Part shown: positions 1-8,076 of the stretch, piece by piece | Numbering within the stretch: position 1 is the first letter of the stretch | Layout: each line of letters opens with the position of its first letter | Source of the DNA: Candidatus Devosia symbiotica | GTDB taxonomy: Bacteria > Pseudomonadota > Alphaproteobacteria > Rhizobiales > Devosiaceae | Direction of reading: 5' to 3' | NCBI GenBank assembly: GCA_025050575.1 | Contig: JALBVE010000001.1 | Span: forward strand, 1-32,000 | DNA length: 32,000 nucleotides | Program-made: the position numbers and the translations under genes | Notes under the pieces: model-generated | Databases searched by the model: none | What the model was told of the DNA's origin: nothing | Seen by the model: the letters and a program-made list of their open reading frames with translations, nothing else

Positions 1-169
1 CCCGTCTTGCTGGCGCCAATGCCGTGCCAATCCAGCTGTCACGGCTTGTCATGCTTAGTCCTCAGGAGCTGTGGCGGCGTGCCTTCTGGATAATTTTTGT
101 CGCCATTGTCGATCTACCTCGCCCTGCTTCGTCAATGATATGACAATGGGTGCCAGAAGGGTCGGGCGG
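1..169 (+). other. Left-edge stretch, possible tail of an unrecognised gene
   Basis: A plus-strand frame is open from base 3 to a TGA at 141-143, about 46 codons. It includes a short hydrophobic run (AFWIIFVAIV). It could be the end of a gene starting outside the window, but I do not recognise the product and the segment is short enough to be chance. The rest leads up to the start of the MFS remnant at 170. No clear promoter or terminator is visible. Confidence 0.25.
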
Positions 170-507
170 ATGAGCAGGCATTATGGTTGGGTAATCGTGG
201 CGGTGGAGCGATGATCTCCTGTGTGGCAGCGGGGTCGATATTCGTGCTGCCGGTTTATCTGCAGCTGATTTCTGAAGAGACCGGTTGATCACGGGCCGGA
301 ATTTCCGAAGCGATGACGCTGGGCTTTCTGGTCATGGGGATGGCTGGCTTCTTCTGGAGCAGCCTCAGCGACTGGATCGGCGCGCACCCGGTGGTGTTGA
401 TGGCCAGCGTGATGCTCGGGCTGGGTCTGCTGCTGGCCAGCCGGGCCACCAGCCTGGTGATATTCCAGCTCAGCTATGGCGTATTGATCGTCGGTCTGGG
501 CGCTCTG
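170..507 (+). pseudogene. MFS transporter remnant (N-terminal part only)
   Basis: The remnant corresponds to roughly the first 110 residues of a major facilitator superfamily permease of the oxalate/formate-antiporter or monocarboxylate type, a secondary transporter of the inner membrane. It begins at ATG 170 with HYGWVIVAV. One base is missing near 206 (GTGG where GTGGG is expected). The frame then continues from 211 as MISCVAAGSIFVLPVYLQ. A TGA at 286-288 replaces what is normally Trp before SRAGIS. After it come hydrophobic segments (TLGFLVMGMAGFFW, VLMASVMLGLGLLLA) and the MFS loop SDWIGAHPV, the SDR.GARPV signature with R changed to W. Homology stops near IVGLG at about 500, where an EAL domain is joined on. 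About three quarters of the usual 400-residue protein is missing, so it cannot function. The substrate is unknown. Confidence 0.75.
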
Positions 508-1121
508 GTGCTCGACAAGGCGTGCAGCCAAGCGCTGGCGTGGCTTGATAGCGGTTTTGATTTCCACTGCATCTCGGTTAATATGTCGCTAATGCAGCTC
601 TGGCATCCTGATTTCGTGCATACCGTGCAGAGGTATTGCAGTGTTATGGCCTAGAAGGGCACCATATTTGCCTGGAGGTCACCGAAAGCCTGTTCGTCGA
701 TCAGGCCGAGGGCTAGGCGCAATTGATCCTTAATCGGCTGAAAAAGATCAGGGTCTCGATTGCGCTGGACGATTTTGGCGCGGGCTATTCCTCACTAGGC
801 TATCTCAATCACCTCCCGTTCGACCCGCTCAAGATCGACCGCAGTTTTGTGCGGAACGTCCATGCCAGCGAGAGCAAGCGGCAGTTGCTGGCAGGTATGA
901 TTTCGATCGGCAAAGGGCTTGGGCTCTTCGTGCTCGCCGAGGGAGCGGAGACCGCCGAGGAGATGGCCAGCGTAGCTACTCTGGACTGCGACAATATCCA
1001 GGGTTTCTTCTATGCGCGACCCATGCCTGCTGCCATCGCTCCTCAGGCCGATGGCCTGCTAACCCGCGGCAGGCAAAAGCCGGCCCCGCAAGCGAGCCTA
1101 GCGTTCGCCTGCGGGTGCTAG
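508..1121 (+). pseudogene. EAL-domain c-di-GMP phosphodiesterase remnant
   Basis: This is the C-terminal part of an EAL domain, which hydrolyses cyclic di-GMP to pGpG. Recognisable blocks in order are ALAWLDSGFDFHCISVNMS, LEVTESLFVDQAEG, VSIALDDFGAGYSSLGYL, LKIDRSFVRNV, LFVLAEGAETAEE and IQGFFYARPMP. The first third of the domain, including the EAL signature and first metal ligand, is absent. The sequence starts abruptly where the MFS remnant ends, in a shared reading frame. A frameshift lies near 640-650, and a TAG at 714-716 stands where Gln is expected (EGQAQ). After that the frame is clean to TAG 1119-1121. Any GGDEF, PAS or membrane parts the protein once had are gone. The last bases overlap the end of the beta-glucosidase remnant on the other strand. 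Confidence 0.85.
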
Positions 1122-2866
1122 ACTGGCGGCATCAGCGTGGTGATTCGCATTACGGTGGCCGTCAGCAGTAGGTCGGGCGATAAGAGGCCGAAGCGCAGAA
1201 TGAAGCTGCCATCTTCGACCAGCCAGTGGCGGATCTAGGGGCGGAAGAAGGCGAAGGCGCGGGTGTCCAGTCGCAGGGTGACCTGGACACTGGCGCCAGC
1301 CTTGAGCCAGACTTTGTCGAAACCCTTGAGTTCCTTGGCCGGACGAGGAACGGACGAGGCGTCGTTGCTGACATGGAGCTAGACCATTGCAGCGCCGTCG
1401 CGGGCGCCGGTATTGGCGACCGTGACGCTGACGGCGACCGCGCCATCAGCCTCAAAATCGCTATCGTCATGGCCAGATCGCTGAGGACAAAGCTGGTGTA
1501 GCTCAAGCCAAAGCCGAAGAGGAACAAAAGGCGTCAGACCGAGGCGGTCATAATAGCGATAGCCGACGAAGATGTCTTCTTCGTAAGGCACCTTGCCCTT
1601 AAATCCGGAATAGACCTCGCGGTCCTGGCTATGAGCGGGATTGTCGATCCAACAGACCGGAAAGATCTGGGGCAGACGGCCGGATGGTTCTGCGGCGCCG
1701 ATCAGCACGTCGGCAATGGCGTTGCCCGCCTCCTGGCCGGGATACCAGGCCTGGACCAGCGCGGCGACTAAACCGATCTAGTCCATTTTCACCGGTCCGC
1801 CGGTCTCTAGCGCGACGATGATGTTGGGGTTGGCCTGGGCTATGGCAGCGACCAGCTCGGCCTGGCAGCTGGACAGCTCGATCGAGGGCAGATCGCTGCT
1901 CTCGGTGTCTCACTCGCCGCAACTACCTGATGGGCGCAGCCAGCCTCAAGATCGACCGTGCCAACCACCTCGTCGCAGCCTTCTTCAAAAAAGATGCGGC
2001 CCTTGGTCCAGTTGGTCCAGGCGCCGGCGATCAGCTGGCCATCGACAAACACCTTGGCAAAGCCGACGACGTAAATGCTAACGCCGTGGGTACCGCTGGT
2101 CTGGGGTGTAAAGCTGCTGGTAAGGAGGGTGGAAAAATTCAGTGCATCGGCTTTGCCCTTGGCGACATGGCCGATCTAGAAGGCCTCGTCCTGGGTGCCA
2201 ACATGTACCGGATCGCTCGCCAATTGCTGATTGGCGGAATACTCGACGGTGAAGCTACCACTCAGCATGGGTTCGAAGTGGTGATTGGTGCAGCCGGGCG
2301 CGTAGCGCGGCCGGTCTTCGCCCAGCGCTGTTGCCAAGCCCTGCCAAGGGGAAATGCGATAATGGGTATTGAGCTGGGCGCTGCCGCTGCCATGGTCTGG
2401 GCGGTTTTGGCATTGGGACCAATCACGGCAATGGTACCATCGGCTTTGAGCAGCAGCGCGCCATTGTTCTTGAGCAGCACGTTAGCCTCGGCGCCAGCCT
2501 GGCGGATCAGTGCCTGATGCTTGGGACGGTCATTGGCCGCCTCCTGGAATTCGCGATGGTCGTCGAGCGATTCGACCCGTTCCATCAGCTGCAGCACGGT
2601 GATGACGCGCTGGCGCAGCGTGTCCCGGCTGATCTCGCCGAGCCGGCATTGACGGCGTCAATCAGTGTCTGGCTGCGATCGCGGCTGGGCCGGGCATTTC
2701 CAGATCAAGTCCGGCATTGACGATTGGCGTGGTGGAATGGCTGCCGAACCAGTCCGACATGACGATGCCTTTATAGCCCCATTTGATGCGCAGAACCTGG
2801 GTAAGCAGCCAGTTGTGCTCGGAGGTGAACGTGCCGTTGAGGCAATTATAGGAACTCATCACCCCC
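1118..2866 (-). pseudogene. GH3 beta-glucosidase remnant (PA14 and fn3-like parts)
   Basis: Read on the minus strand this is a decayed glycoside hydrolase family 3 beta-glucosidase, which releases terminal beta-linked glucose. In order: the end of the TIM barrel with the nucleophile motif GIVMSDWFGSHS (near 2740-2780); ADGTIAVIGPNA at the start of the second domain; a PA14-type insert (KVFVDGQLIAGAWTNWTKG near 2010-2055); the block GRLPQIFPVCW with EDIFVGYRYYD; and a fibronectin-III-like tail (FGLSYTSFVLSDLAM, SVTVANTGARDGAAMV). The frame changes several times, at about 2400, 2000, 1640 and 1500, and stops interrupt it. Roughly the first 200 residues are missing, cut off where the L,D-transpeptidase remnant is joined near 2870. 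The reading of the last block ends in TAG at 1118-1120. A complete enzyme of this type would exceed 800 residues. Confidence 0.85.
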
Positions 2867-3477
2867 CAATGCCAGCTTTCTTTTGGGAATCATCTTAAAG
2901 GGGGGGATTTCCAGCTGGAAGCTAGCATTGCCGCCCTTGAAGCTCTCGCGGGCCAGTGCATAGATTTCGGTAATACCCTCATTGGTCATGGCGTAGCAGC
3001 CGCGCGAGGAGTAGTCGCCGTGCACCATCAGTTGCGAGCTGGTGCGGCTCATGACGCGGTCAAACTTGTTGGGAAAGCCAATATTGAAGGCCAGATAATA
3101 GTTCGACCTCTTGGGTTTATCAGGCTAGGCGTAATGGTGTAGAAACCTTCCGGGCTCTGCCGGTCGCCCTCCTTGATCTTGGGGCCAAGATTGCCGGAAA
3201 AGAGGCAGATGTCATAGCTCTTGAACAGCTTGAATGGGTCCGCACTGGTGCGCTTCCAGACTTCGAGGGTCTGTTCCTGCTTGAAGATGCGGACGAACAT
3301 GACTTCGCCCGGCGAAGAGCCCATCGCCTTGAACGCCAAAACCACGCTGCTCTGCAAGAGCTGATTGTGCCGATCACTGGACGACTTGGGCAGGAAGCCG
3401 CTACAGGCGGCGAGGCCGAATGTCACCTAGGACAGGATGAATGCGGCGCATAATTTGCGAAAAGTGATGGCGGTCAC
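2867..3477 (-). pseudogene. L,D-transpeptidase (YkuD family) lipoprotein remnant
   Basis: An L,D-transpeptidase-type protein that would act on peptidoglycan or its attached proteins in the periplasm. The probable start is GTG 3477 (TAITFRKLCAAFILS), giving a lipoprotein-like signal with lipobox LAAC. A TAG at 3427-3429 interrupts the signal peptide. The body then reads QSSVVLAFKAMGSSPGEVMFVRIFK, followed by ICLFSGNLGPKIKEGDRQSPEGFYTITPSLINP. A frameshift near 3100 moves to MSRTSSQLMVHGDYSSRGCYAMTNE, which keeps the S-x-G-C catalytic cysteine; the earlier Cys of the usual HGDCSS form is Tyr here. The gene ends without its normal tail near 2867, where the GH3 remnant begins. The stop, the frameshift and the missing C-terminus make it non-functional. 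Confidence 0.82.
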
Positions 3478-3665
3478 GAGAGGGCTATCTAATTGCGAGA
3501 ACAGTCGTTGCTCCATAGGGAGCAGTGGTTACCCAAGCGTGAGAAGTGCTGATCAACGAAGTGTTACCACGGCCAGAAATCCCCAGCTAGATGGGCATGA
3601 TCACACAGAAGTGTGGTGATTGCTGTATTGCCCGCGGTGAAGCGGCGCAGTTGTTGGTGATGCCT
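3478..3665. other. Spacer between L,D-transpeptidase remnant and accA
   Basis: No coding frame with recognisable content is visible. The segment contains an imperfect inverted repeat around 3600-3621 (ATCACAC, AGAA, GTGTGGTGAT, with one bulged G) just past the 3' end of accA on the minus strand. The repeat lacks a T-run, so it is a weak candidate for an accA terminator. Confidence 0.35.
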
Positions 3666-4619
3666 CTAGAGCGTTGAACCGATGGCCATGAATTTTTCGC
3701 GGCGGTGTTCGCGGATTTCCAGGCGGCTCTGGCCGACGAAATCGGCGAGGAATTTGGCCAGGGCTTCGCGGGTTGATGCCATCACCGTTTCGGGATGGCG
3801 ATGAGCGCCGCCAGTTGGCTCCGGGATGATGCCATCAATCACGCCAAAGCCGAGGAGGTCGGCCGCGGTAATCTTCATATTGGTCGCCGCATCTTGCGCA
3901 CAAGCCGCGTCGCGCCACAAGATAGTGGCGCCACCTTCGGGCGAAATCACCGAATAGATAGCATGCTCAAGCATCAGCACACGATTGGCCGTGGCAATGG
4001 CAATGGCGCCCCCCGAACCGCCTTCGCTGATGATGATAGCGATATTGGGCACGCCCAGTTCGAGCGATTTTTCGGTGGAGCGGGCAATCGCCTCCGCCTG
4101 GCCGCGCTCTTCAGCGCCGATGCCGGGATAGGCACCGGCCGTGTCGACCAGCGAGATCACCGGAATGTTGAAGCGATCGGCCATTTCCATGATGCGCGCA
4201 GCCTTGCGATAGCCTTCGGGGCGGGCCATGCCGAAATTGTGCTTGAGGCGGGTTTCGGTGGAATTGCCCTTCTCCTGGCCGATCACCGCCACGGGTTGAC
4301 CGTTGAAACGGCCAAAACCGGCCTGGATAGCAGAGTCTTCGGCAAATTTTCGATCGCCGGCCATTGGCCACCATTCGGTGATCAGCGTCTTGATATAGTC
4401 GGAAAAGTGTGGGCGCTGGGGATGGCGCGCCACCTGGGTCTTTTGCCAGGGCGTAAGCTTTTTGTAGATTTCAACCAGGGCCTCATCGGCACGGCTGGAC
4501 AGACGATAGACCTCCTCGTCAATGCTCACGGCCTGATCGATCGCGGCTATGGACTTGAGCTCGGCGATCTTGCCTTCAAGATCGGCAACCGGCTTTTCGA
4601 AATCGAGATAGGACTGCAT
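3666..4619 (-). CDS. accA: Acetyl-CoA carboxylase carboxyltransferase subunit alpha
   Basis: AccA pairs with AccD to transfer the carboxyl group from biotin-carboxyl carrier protein to acetyl-CoA, giving malonyl-CoA for fatty-acid synthesis in the cytoplasm. The 317-residue frame is intact and of normal length. The N-terminus MQSYLDFEKPVADLEGKI is the usual AccA helical start. The crotonase-fold core includes PVISLVDTAGAYPGIGAEE, RGQAEAIARS and SEGGSGGAIAIA, with VISPEGGATILWRD following. The C-terminal region (TREALAKFLADF) is also typical. The start ATG follows a purine-rich GGTGGA. It lies 171 bases downstream of xerD on the same strand and may have its own promoter. It ends in TAG. Everything upstream of 3.5 kb is ruined, so this gene marks the edge of the maintained region. 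Confidence 0.97.
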   Translation of the reverse strand: MQSYLDFEKPVADLEGKIAELKSIAAIDQAVSIDEEVYRLSSRADEALVEIYKKLTPWQKTQVARHPQRPHFSDYIKTLITEWWPMAGDRKFAEDSAIQAGFGRFNGQPVAVIGQEKGNSTETRLKHNFGMARPEGYRKAARIMEMADRFNIPVISLVDTAGAYPGIGAEERGQAEAIARSTEKSLELGVPNIAIIISEGGSGGAIAIATANRVLMLEHAIYSVISPEGGATILWRDAACAQDAATNMKITAADLLGFGVIDGIIPEPTGGAHRHPETVMASTREALAKFLADFVGQSRLEIREHRREKFMAIGSTL

Positions 4620-4760
4620 TCCACCTGCCCGTTAGGGGTCTCATTGCTGAACCCGTGCATCAGGCCGCTGCTGTTGCGCCCTAAAGTGGCCGGAAAGTGA
4701 CGATGGCGCAAGGGCAAGTCAAGAAAAACCGCAGCAAGAGTGCGTTGGTGGGCCTGGATG

Positions 4761-4776
4761 CTAACAGTCTGTTAAC
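4761..4776 (-). promoter_or_regulatory. CtrA-like box between xerD and accA
   Basis: On the minus strand the site reads TTAA, seven bases, TTAG, one base off the alphaproteobacterial CtrA pattern TTAA-N7-TTAA. It lies about 145 bases upstream of the accA start, in the xerD-accA spacer, and includes a short palindrome CTGTTAACAG (4769-4778). A single 8-base degenerate match is weak evidence. Confidence 0.25.
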
Positions 4777-4790
4777 AGAACAGGCGCTCG

Positions 4791-5699
4791 TCAGGGCTGA
4801 TTTAGGGGGTGATGGGTCTCCACCAGGGAGCGCAGTTTCTCATCCAGCATATGGGTATAGATCTGCGTGGTCGATATATCGGCATGCCCGAGCAGCATTT
4901 GCACCACGCGCAGATCGGCGCCGCCGTCCAGCAGATGGCTGGCAAAGGCATGGCGTAGCACATGAGGCGCGACACGGGCTGCACCGATTCCGGCCCTGCC
5001 GGCCAGGCCCTTGAGATCGCGGGCAAATACCTGGCGTGACAGATAGCCGTCGGCGCCGCTGGCGGGAAACAGGAAAGGGCCCGGTTCCAGCGTAGCCAGA
5101 TAAGCCTTGATGGCGTCGCGGGCGCGGTCGTTGAGCGGGACGACGCGCTCCTTGCTGCCCTTGCCGGTCACAATGATGAAGCTGATGTCGCGCATTACGG
5201 CGGCGCGGCGCAGGCTGACCAGCTCGGATACCCGCATGCCGGTGGCATAGAGCAGTTCGAGCAGCACATAAAGCCGCAGGGCGCCGGCCTGTTCGGCGGG
5301 CGTGCCGGGCGCGTTGGCGGCGGCTTCGGCGGTGGTCAGAAGTTTGTCCACCTCGGCAACCGAAAGCATCTTGGGCAGAGCGCGACGGCTTTTGGGACTG
5401 GCGACGATGCGAGTGGGATCCTCAGCGCGCAGATTGTCGGCGCACAGGAACTGGTGGAACTGACGGATCGCTGATAGATGTCGAGCGCTAGAGGCCGCCG
5501 ACAGACCCTGAGCATAAAGACCATCGAGATAGCTGGTCACTGCCTCGCGGTCGCAGGTGATCGGGGTTTGGTGCCGGCCGGCCAGAAATCCGGCATAGTC
5601 CGTGAGGTCGCGACGATAGGCGTCGATGGTATTTTTGGCCGCACCGCGCTCGGCACTCATCATTTCAAGAAATGCTCCGATTAGATGACTGTCGCTCAT
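4791..5699 (-). CDS. xerD: Site-specific tyrosine recombinase XerD
   Basis: XerD acts with XerC at the dif site to resolve chromosome dimers. The 302-residue frame is full length. The N-terminal SAM-like core-binding domain covers roughly residues 1-90 and the catalytic domain roughly 112-302. All catalytic residues are visible: Arg156 (YATGMRVSEL), Lys180 (TGKGSKER), His246 and Arg249 in HVLRHAFASHLL, His272 in LGHADISTT, and Tyr281 in QIYTHM. The start overlaps the stop of the upstream small membrane protein gene by four bases (ATGA), implying translational coupling. XerC is the closest alternative; adjacency to accA and the HVLRHAFASHLL block favour XerD. No damage is seen, as expected for a gene needed for chromosome segregation. 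Confidence 0.93.
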   Translation of the reverse strand: MSDSHLIGAFLEMMSAERGAAKNTIDAYRRDLTDYAGFLAGRHQTPITCDREAVTSYLDGLYAQGLSAASSARHLSAIRQFHQFLCADNLRAEDPTRIVASPKSRRALPKMLSVAEVDKLLTTAEAAANAPGTPAEQAGALRLYVLLELLYATGMRVSELVSLRRAAVMRDISFIIVTGKGSKERVVPLNDRARDAIKAYLATLEPGPFLFPASGADGYLSRQVFARDLKGLAGRAGIGAARVAPHVLRHAFASHLLDGGADLRVVQMLLGHADISTTQIYTHMLDEKLRSLVETHHPLNQP

Positions 5700-5905
5700 T
5701 GGCTGACAGGCTCATCAGTGTTCTGGGCCGGCGCTACGCTGCCGGGCAAAGTTGGCGCGCCGTCGCTGAGCAGATCGCGGGTGGGAATGTGGATGACCAC
5801 CTGTTTGGGGGTCGGCTTGACATAGGCGACCAGCGCAAACATGCTCACATAGACAAGGCCTGCTAGAAACAACAGCGTAACGATGAGTCGGATCAGGGTC
5901 GGCAT
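5696..5905 (-). CDS. Small single-pass membrane protein upstream of xerD
   Basis: A 69-residue protein of unknown function. It has one strong N-terminal transmembrane segment (residues about 4-27, LIRLIVTLLFLAGLVYVSMFAL), then a short polar tail with VKPTPKQVVIHIPTRDLL. The tail probably faces the periplasm, because the positive charge lies before the membrane segment (inference). The stop overlaps the xerD start (ATGA), so the two are probably one transcript. Similar short proteins sit before xerD in related Hyphomicrobiales, as I recall. The frame is undamaged in a region where dispensable genes are decaying, so it may matter to the cell. The start ATG 5905 has only a weak ribosome-binding site. 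Confidence 0.72.
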   Translation of the reverse strand: MPTLIRLIVTLLFLAGLVYVSMFALVAYVKPTPKQVVIHIPTRDLLSDGAPTLPGSVAPAQNTDEPVSQ

Positions 5906-5989
5906 AAGGGTCCACTAAACTGCTTTTGCCTAAAATATGGCATCAAATGGTTTCATTTCCGTAGGGATAAGGCAAGGATGCGCAAGTTC

Positions 5990-6018
5990 TTGACAGGAAC
6001 GGCGCGGGCGGGTTGATA
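5990..6018 (+). promoter_or_regulatory. Candidate sigma-70-type promoter for aroK-aroB
   Basis: A perfect -35 hexamer TTGACA (5990-5995) is followed by a 17-base spacer and TTGATA (6013-6018) as a poor -10. It lies 26 bases upstream of the aroK TTG start in the divergent spacer to the small membrane protein gene. Spacing and -35 are good; the -10 match is weak. Confidence 0.45.
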
Positions 6019-6043
6019 GCGGCCAAAGCAGGAGTGCCACGGC

Positions 6044-6632
6044 TTGACCCGATCCGATCCGGCATTGCGGCAGGCCCGCGCCGAGGACCTTACCGAGCGC
6101 CTGGCCGGACGGCCATTGGTGCTTGTCGGGATCATGGGTGCTGGCAAGACCACCGTGGGCCGCCGTCTGGCCGCCCGTCTCAACCGTCAGTTTCGCGACA
6201 GCGACGAAGAGATCGAAAAGGCGGCGCAGATGAGCGTGCCAGAGATTTTCGAACAACGCGGCGAGCCCGAATTTCGCGCCGGGGAAACGCGAGTGATTTC
6301 CCGGGTTCTCAAGCAGCGGGGCGTGGTGCTGGCTATTGGCGGCGGCGCCTTCGTTAATCCCGAAACCCATATGCTGGTCAAGGCCGAGGCGATTTCGATC
6401 TGGCTCAAGGCCGAGATTGATATTCTGTTTGAACGCGTTGCGCGCCGCTCCAATCGCCCTTTGTTGAAGACGGTCAATCCGCGCGCGACGCTGGAAAAGC
6501 TGATCGAGGATCAGCTATCCCATCTATGCTGAGGCCGACGTCACGGTGATCAGCCACGACATGCCGCAGGACGCAGTGGCCAGTGATGTGATCGAGGCAG
6601 TTCTAGTCCATCTCAAACAACAGGACGCCTGA
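6044..6632 (+). pseudogene. aroK: Shikimate kinase, frameshifted near the 3' end
   Basis: AroK phosphorylates shikimate with ATP in the pathway to chorismate. A TTG start (6044) follows AGGAG with a nine-base gap. The ATP-binding P-loop GIMGAGKTT is at residues 29-37. Shikimate-site features are DSDEEIEKAA, FRAGETRVI and AIGGGAF, and a lid-like stretch RRSNRPLL follows. At 6512-6515 one extra base (CAGC where a single CGC-type codon is expected before TAT CCC ATC) shifts the frame, which then stops at 6532. Without the extra base the protein continues YPIYAEADVTVISHD to KQQDA and a TGA at 6630-6632 overlapping the aroB ATG. Only about the last 38 residues are affected. All catalytic parts remain, so this is either a very recent lesion or a sequencing error. 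Confidence 0.88.
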
Positions 6633-7743
6633 TGGCCGATATTGCGCACCGTGTTCACGTCGCCCTGGGCGGCCGTGCCTATGACATTCTGATTGGTGAT
6701 CAGTTGCTCGACATGGCCGGTCCCATTCTGGCCGAGCGGTTCCCTGGGCGCCGATACGGCATTATCACCGATGACAATGTGGCCAAGGCACAATTGCCGC
6801 GCCTTCTGGCCTCGCTTGATGCGGCCGGGCTGGCCCATAGCGAGATTGTGCTGCCAGCGGGCGAAGCCACCAAGTCCTGGCCGCTGCTTGGGCAGGCGGT
6901 TGAGGGTATTCTGACGGCGCGGCTGGAGCGCGGCGATCTGATCATTGCGCTGGGTGGCGGGGTGATCGGCGATCTGGCCGGCTTTGCCGCCGCCATCGTC
7001 CGGCGCGGCATGGGTTTTGTGCAGATGCCCGCCTCGTTGTTGGCGCAGGTCGACAGCTCGGTCGGCGGCAAGACCGGGGTCAATTCGCCCTTTGGCAAGA
7101 ATTTGATCGGGTCGTTTCATCAGCCCCAGCTGGTGTTGGCCGATCTGTCCGCCCTTGATGCGCTCGACGCCCGCCAGTTCGCAGCCGGCTATGCCGAGGT
7201 GGTCAAATACGGGTTGATCGACGATGAAGAGTTTTTTTCTGGCTCGAAGCCAATCAGACTGAGATCTTTGCCGGCGGCCCGGCCCGGGGCAAGGCGATTG
7301 CTCGCTGCTGTGCCCACAAGGCGCGGGTGGTGATCGAAGACGAAACCGAGCAGGGCGTCAGGGCGCTGCTTAATCTGGGACATACTTTCGGGCATGCGCT
7401 GGAAAAGAATACCGGCTATTCTGACCGCCTGTTGCATGGCGAGGGCGTGGCCATCGGTATAGTGTTGGCGCATGGCTTTTCGGTCCAGCTCGGCCTGGCA
7501 CCCAGTCAGGATACCGGGCGCATCGTGGCGCATCTGCAAAAAGTGGGACTGCCCACCACATTGGCCGATATCCCCGGCACGCTGGGATCAACTGAAACGT
7601 TGATGGCGGCCATTGCCCAGGACAAGAAAGTTAACAACGGGGCTCTGACTTTCATCCTGACTCGCGGCATCGGTCAGGCGTTTATCGAGAAAAATGTCGA
7701 TGCCAATGCCGTGGCATCGTTTTTGAATGATAGGCGCAGTTAG
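6632..7743 (+). pseudogene. aroB: 3-dehydroquinate synthase, single-base frameshift
   Basis: AroB converts DAHP to 3-dehydroquinate, the second step of the shikimate pathway, using NAD and a divalent metal. The ATG overlaps the aroK stop (TGATG). The first part contains GEATKSWPLL, DLIIALGGGVIGDLAGF, FVQMPASLLAQVDSSVGGK and AGYAEVVKYGLI. The T-run at 7232-7238 has seven T; eight would keep the frame and give EEFFFWLEANQTEIF. After it the frame moves and resumes as VIEDETEQGVRALLNLGHT with the metal-binding HTFGHALE and LLHGEGVAIGI. The stop is at 7741-7743, convergent with bolA and overlapping its stop. A single homopolymer deletion is the only lesion, so sequencing error is a serious alternative to true inactivation. 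Confidence 0.9.
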
Positions 7744-8030
7744 TCTTTGTCTGCTACAGGATATGACCTTGCCGATGGCAGGACCTCAATGGCAAGGGTG
7801 TGAACCCGATCCCTGAGTTCGGCATCGAGCGTTTCCATGATGGCGCGGTGTTGCGCGACGCGGCTCATCCCGTCAAAATGGGCGCTCGCGATTCTGACAC
7901 GAAAATGGGTTTCACCCTCTTCGCGCCAGCCGGCATGGCCATGATGGAGCATCGACTCGTCGATCACATCGAGGAAAGTGGGAGTAAACCTGCTGTTGAG
8001 CTTGGTGGTCATGGTGTCTTTAGCGGACAT
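7740..8030 (-). CDS. bolA: BolA-family protein
   Basis: BolA proteins are small class II KH-like proteins that partner with monothiol glutaredoxins and bind iron-sulfur clusters; some also bind DNA. The frame encodes about 96 residues from ATG 8030 (MSAKDTMTTKLN) or 90 from ATG 8012; an earlier in-frame Met at 8204 would lie inside the J-domain gene and is unlikely. Core features are a helix, then HFRVRIASAHFDGMSRVAQHR, which matches the BolA HF.V.V.S..F.G...V.RHR pattern, and a C-terminal IHALAI-like block (VHTLAIEVLPSA). The gene is divergent from the J-domain gene with a 46-base gap, and convergent with aroB. The arrangement next to a J-domain protein and cobS is common in Hyphomicrobiales. 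Confidence 0.9.
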   Translation of the reverse strand: MSAKDTMTTKLNSRFTPTFLDVIDESMLHHGHAGWREEGETHFRVRIASAHFDGMSRVAQHRAIMETLDAELRDRVHTLAIEVLPSARSYPVADKD

Positions 8031-8076
8031 TGGGCGGACATTTTCTGAATGAACTGAAGGCAAGTAATTAGGTGCA

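Noticed and set aside
313..654. A genuine MFS-EAL fusion protein
   Set aside because: Both parts lack essential halves, with a stop before and a frameshift and stop after; it is a deletion joint.
3795..4700. Long plus-strand frame opposite accA
   Set aside because: It is the antisense reading of a conserved gene, with His/Gly-rich composition and no family resemblance.
6524..7120. Long minus-strand frame opposite aroB
   Set aside because: Antisense shadow of aroB; no independent motif or ribosome-binding site.
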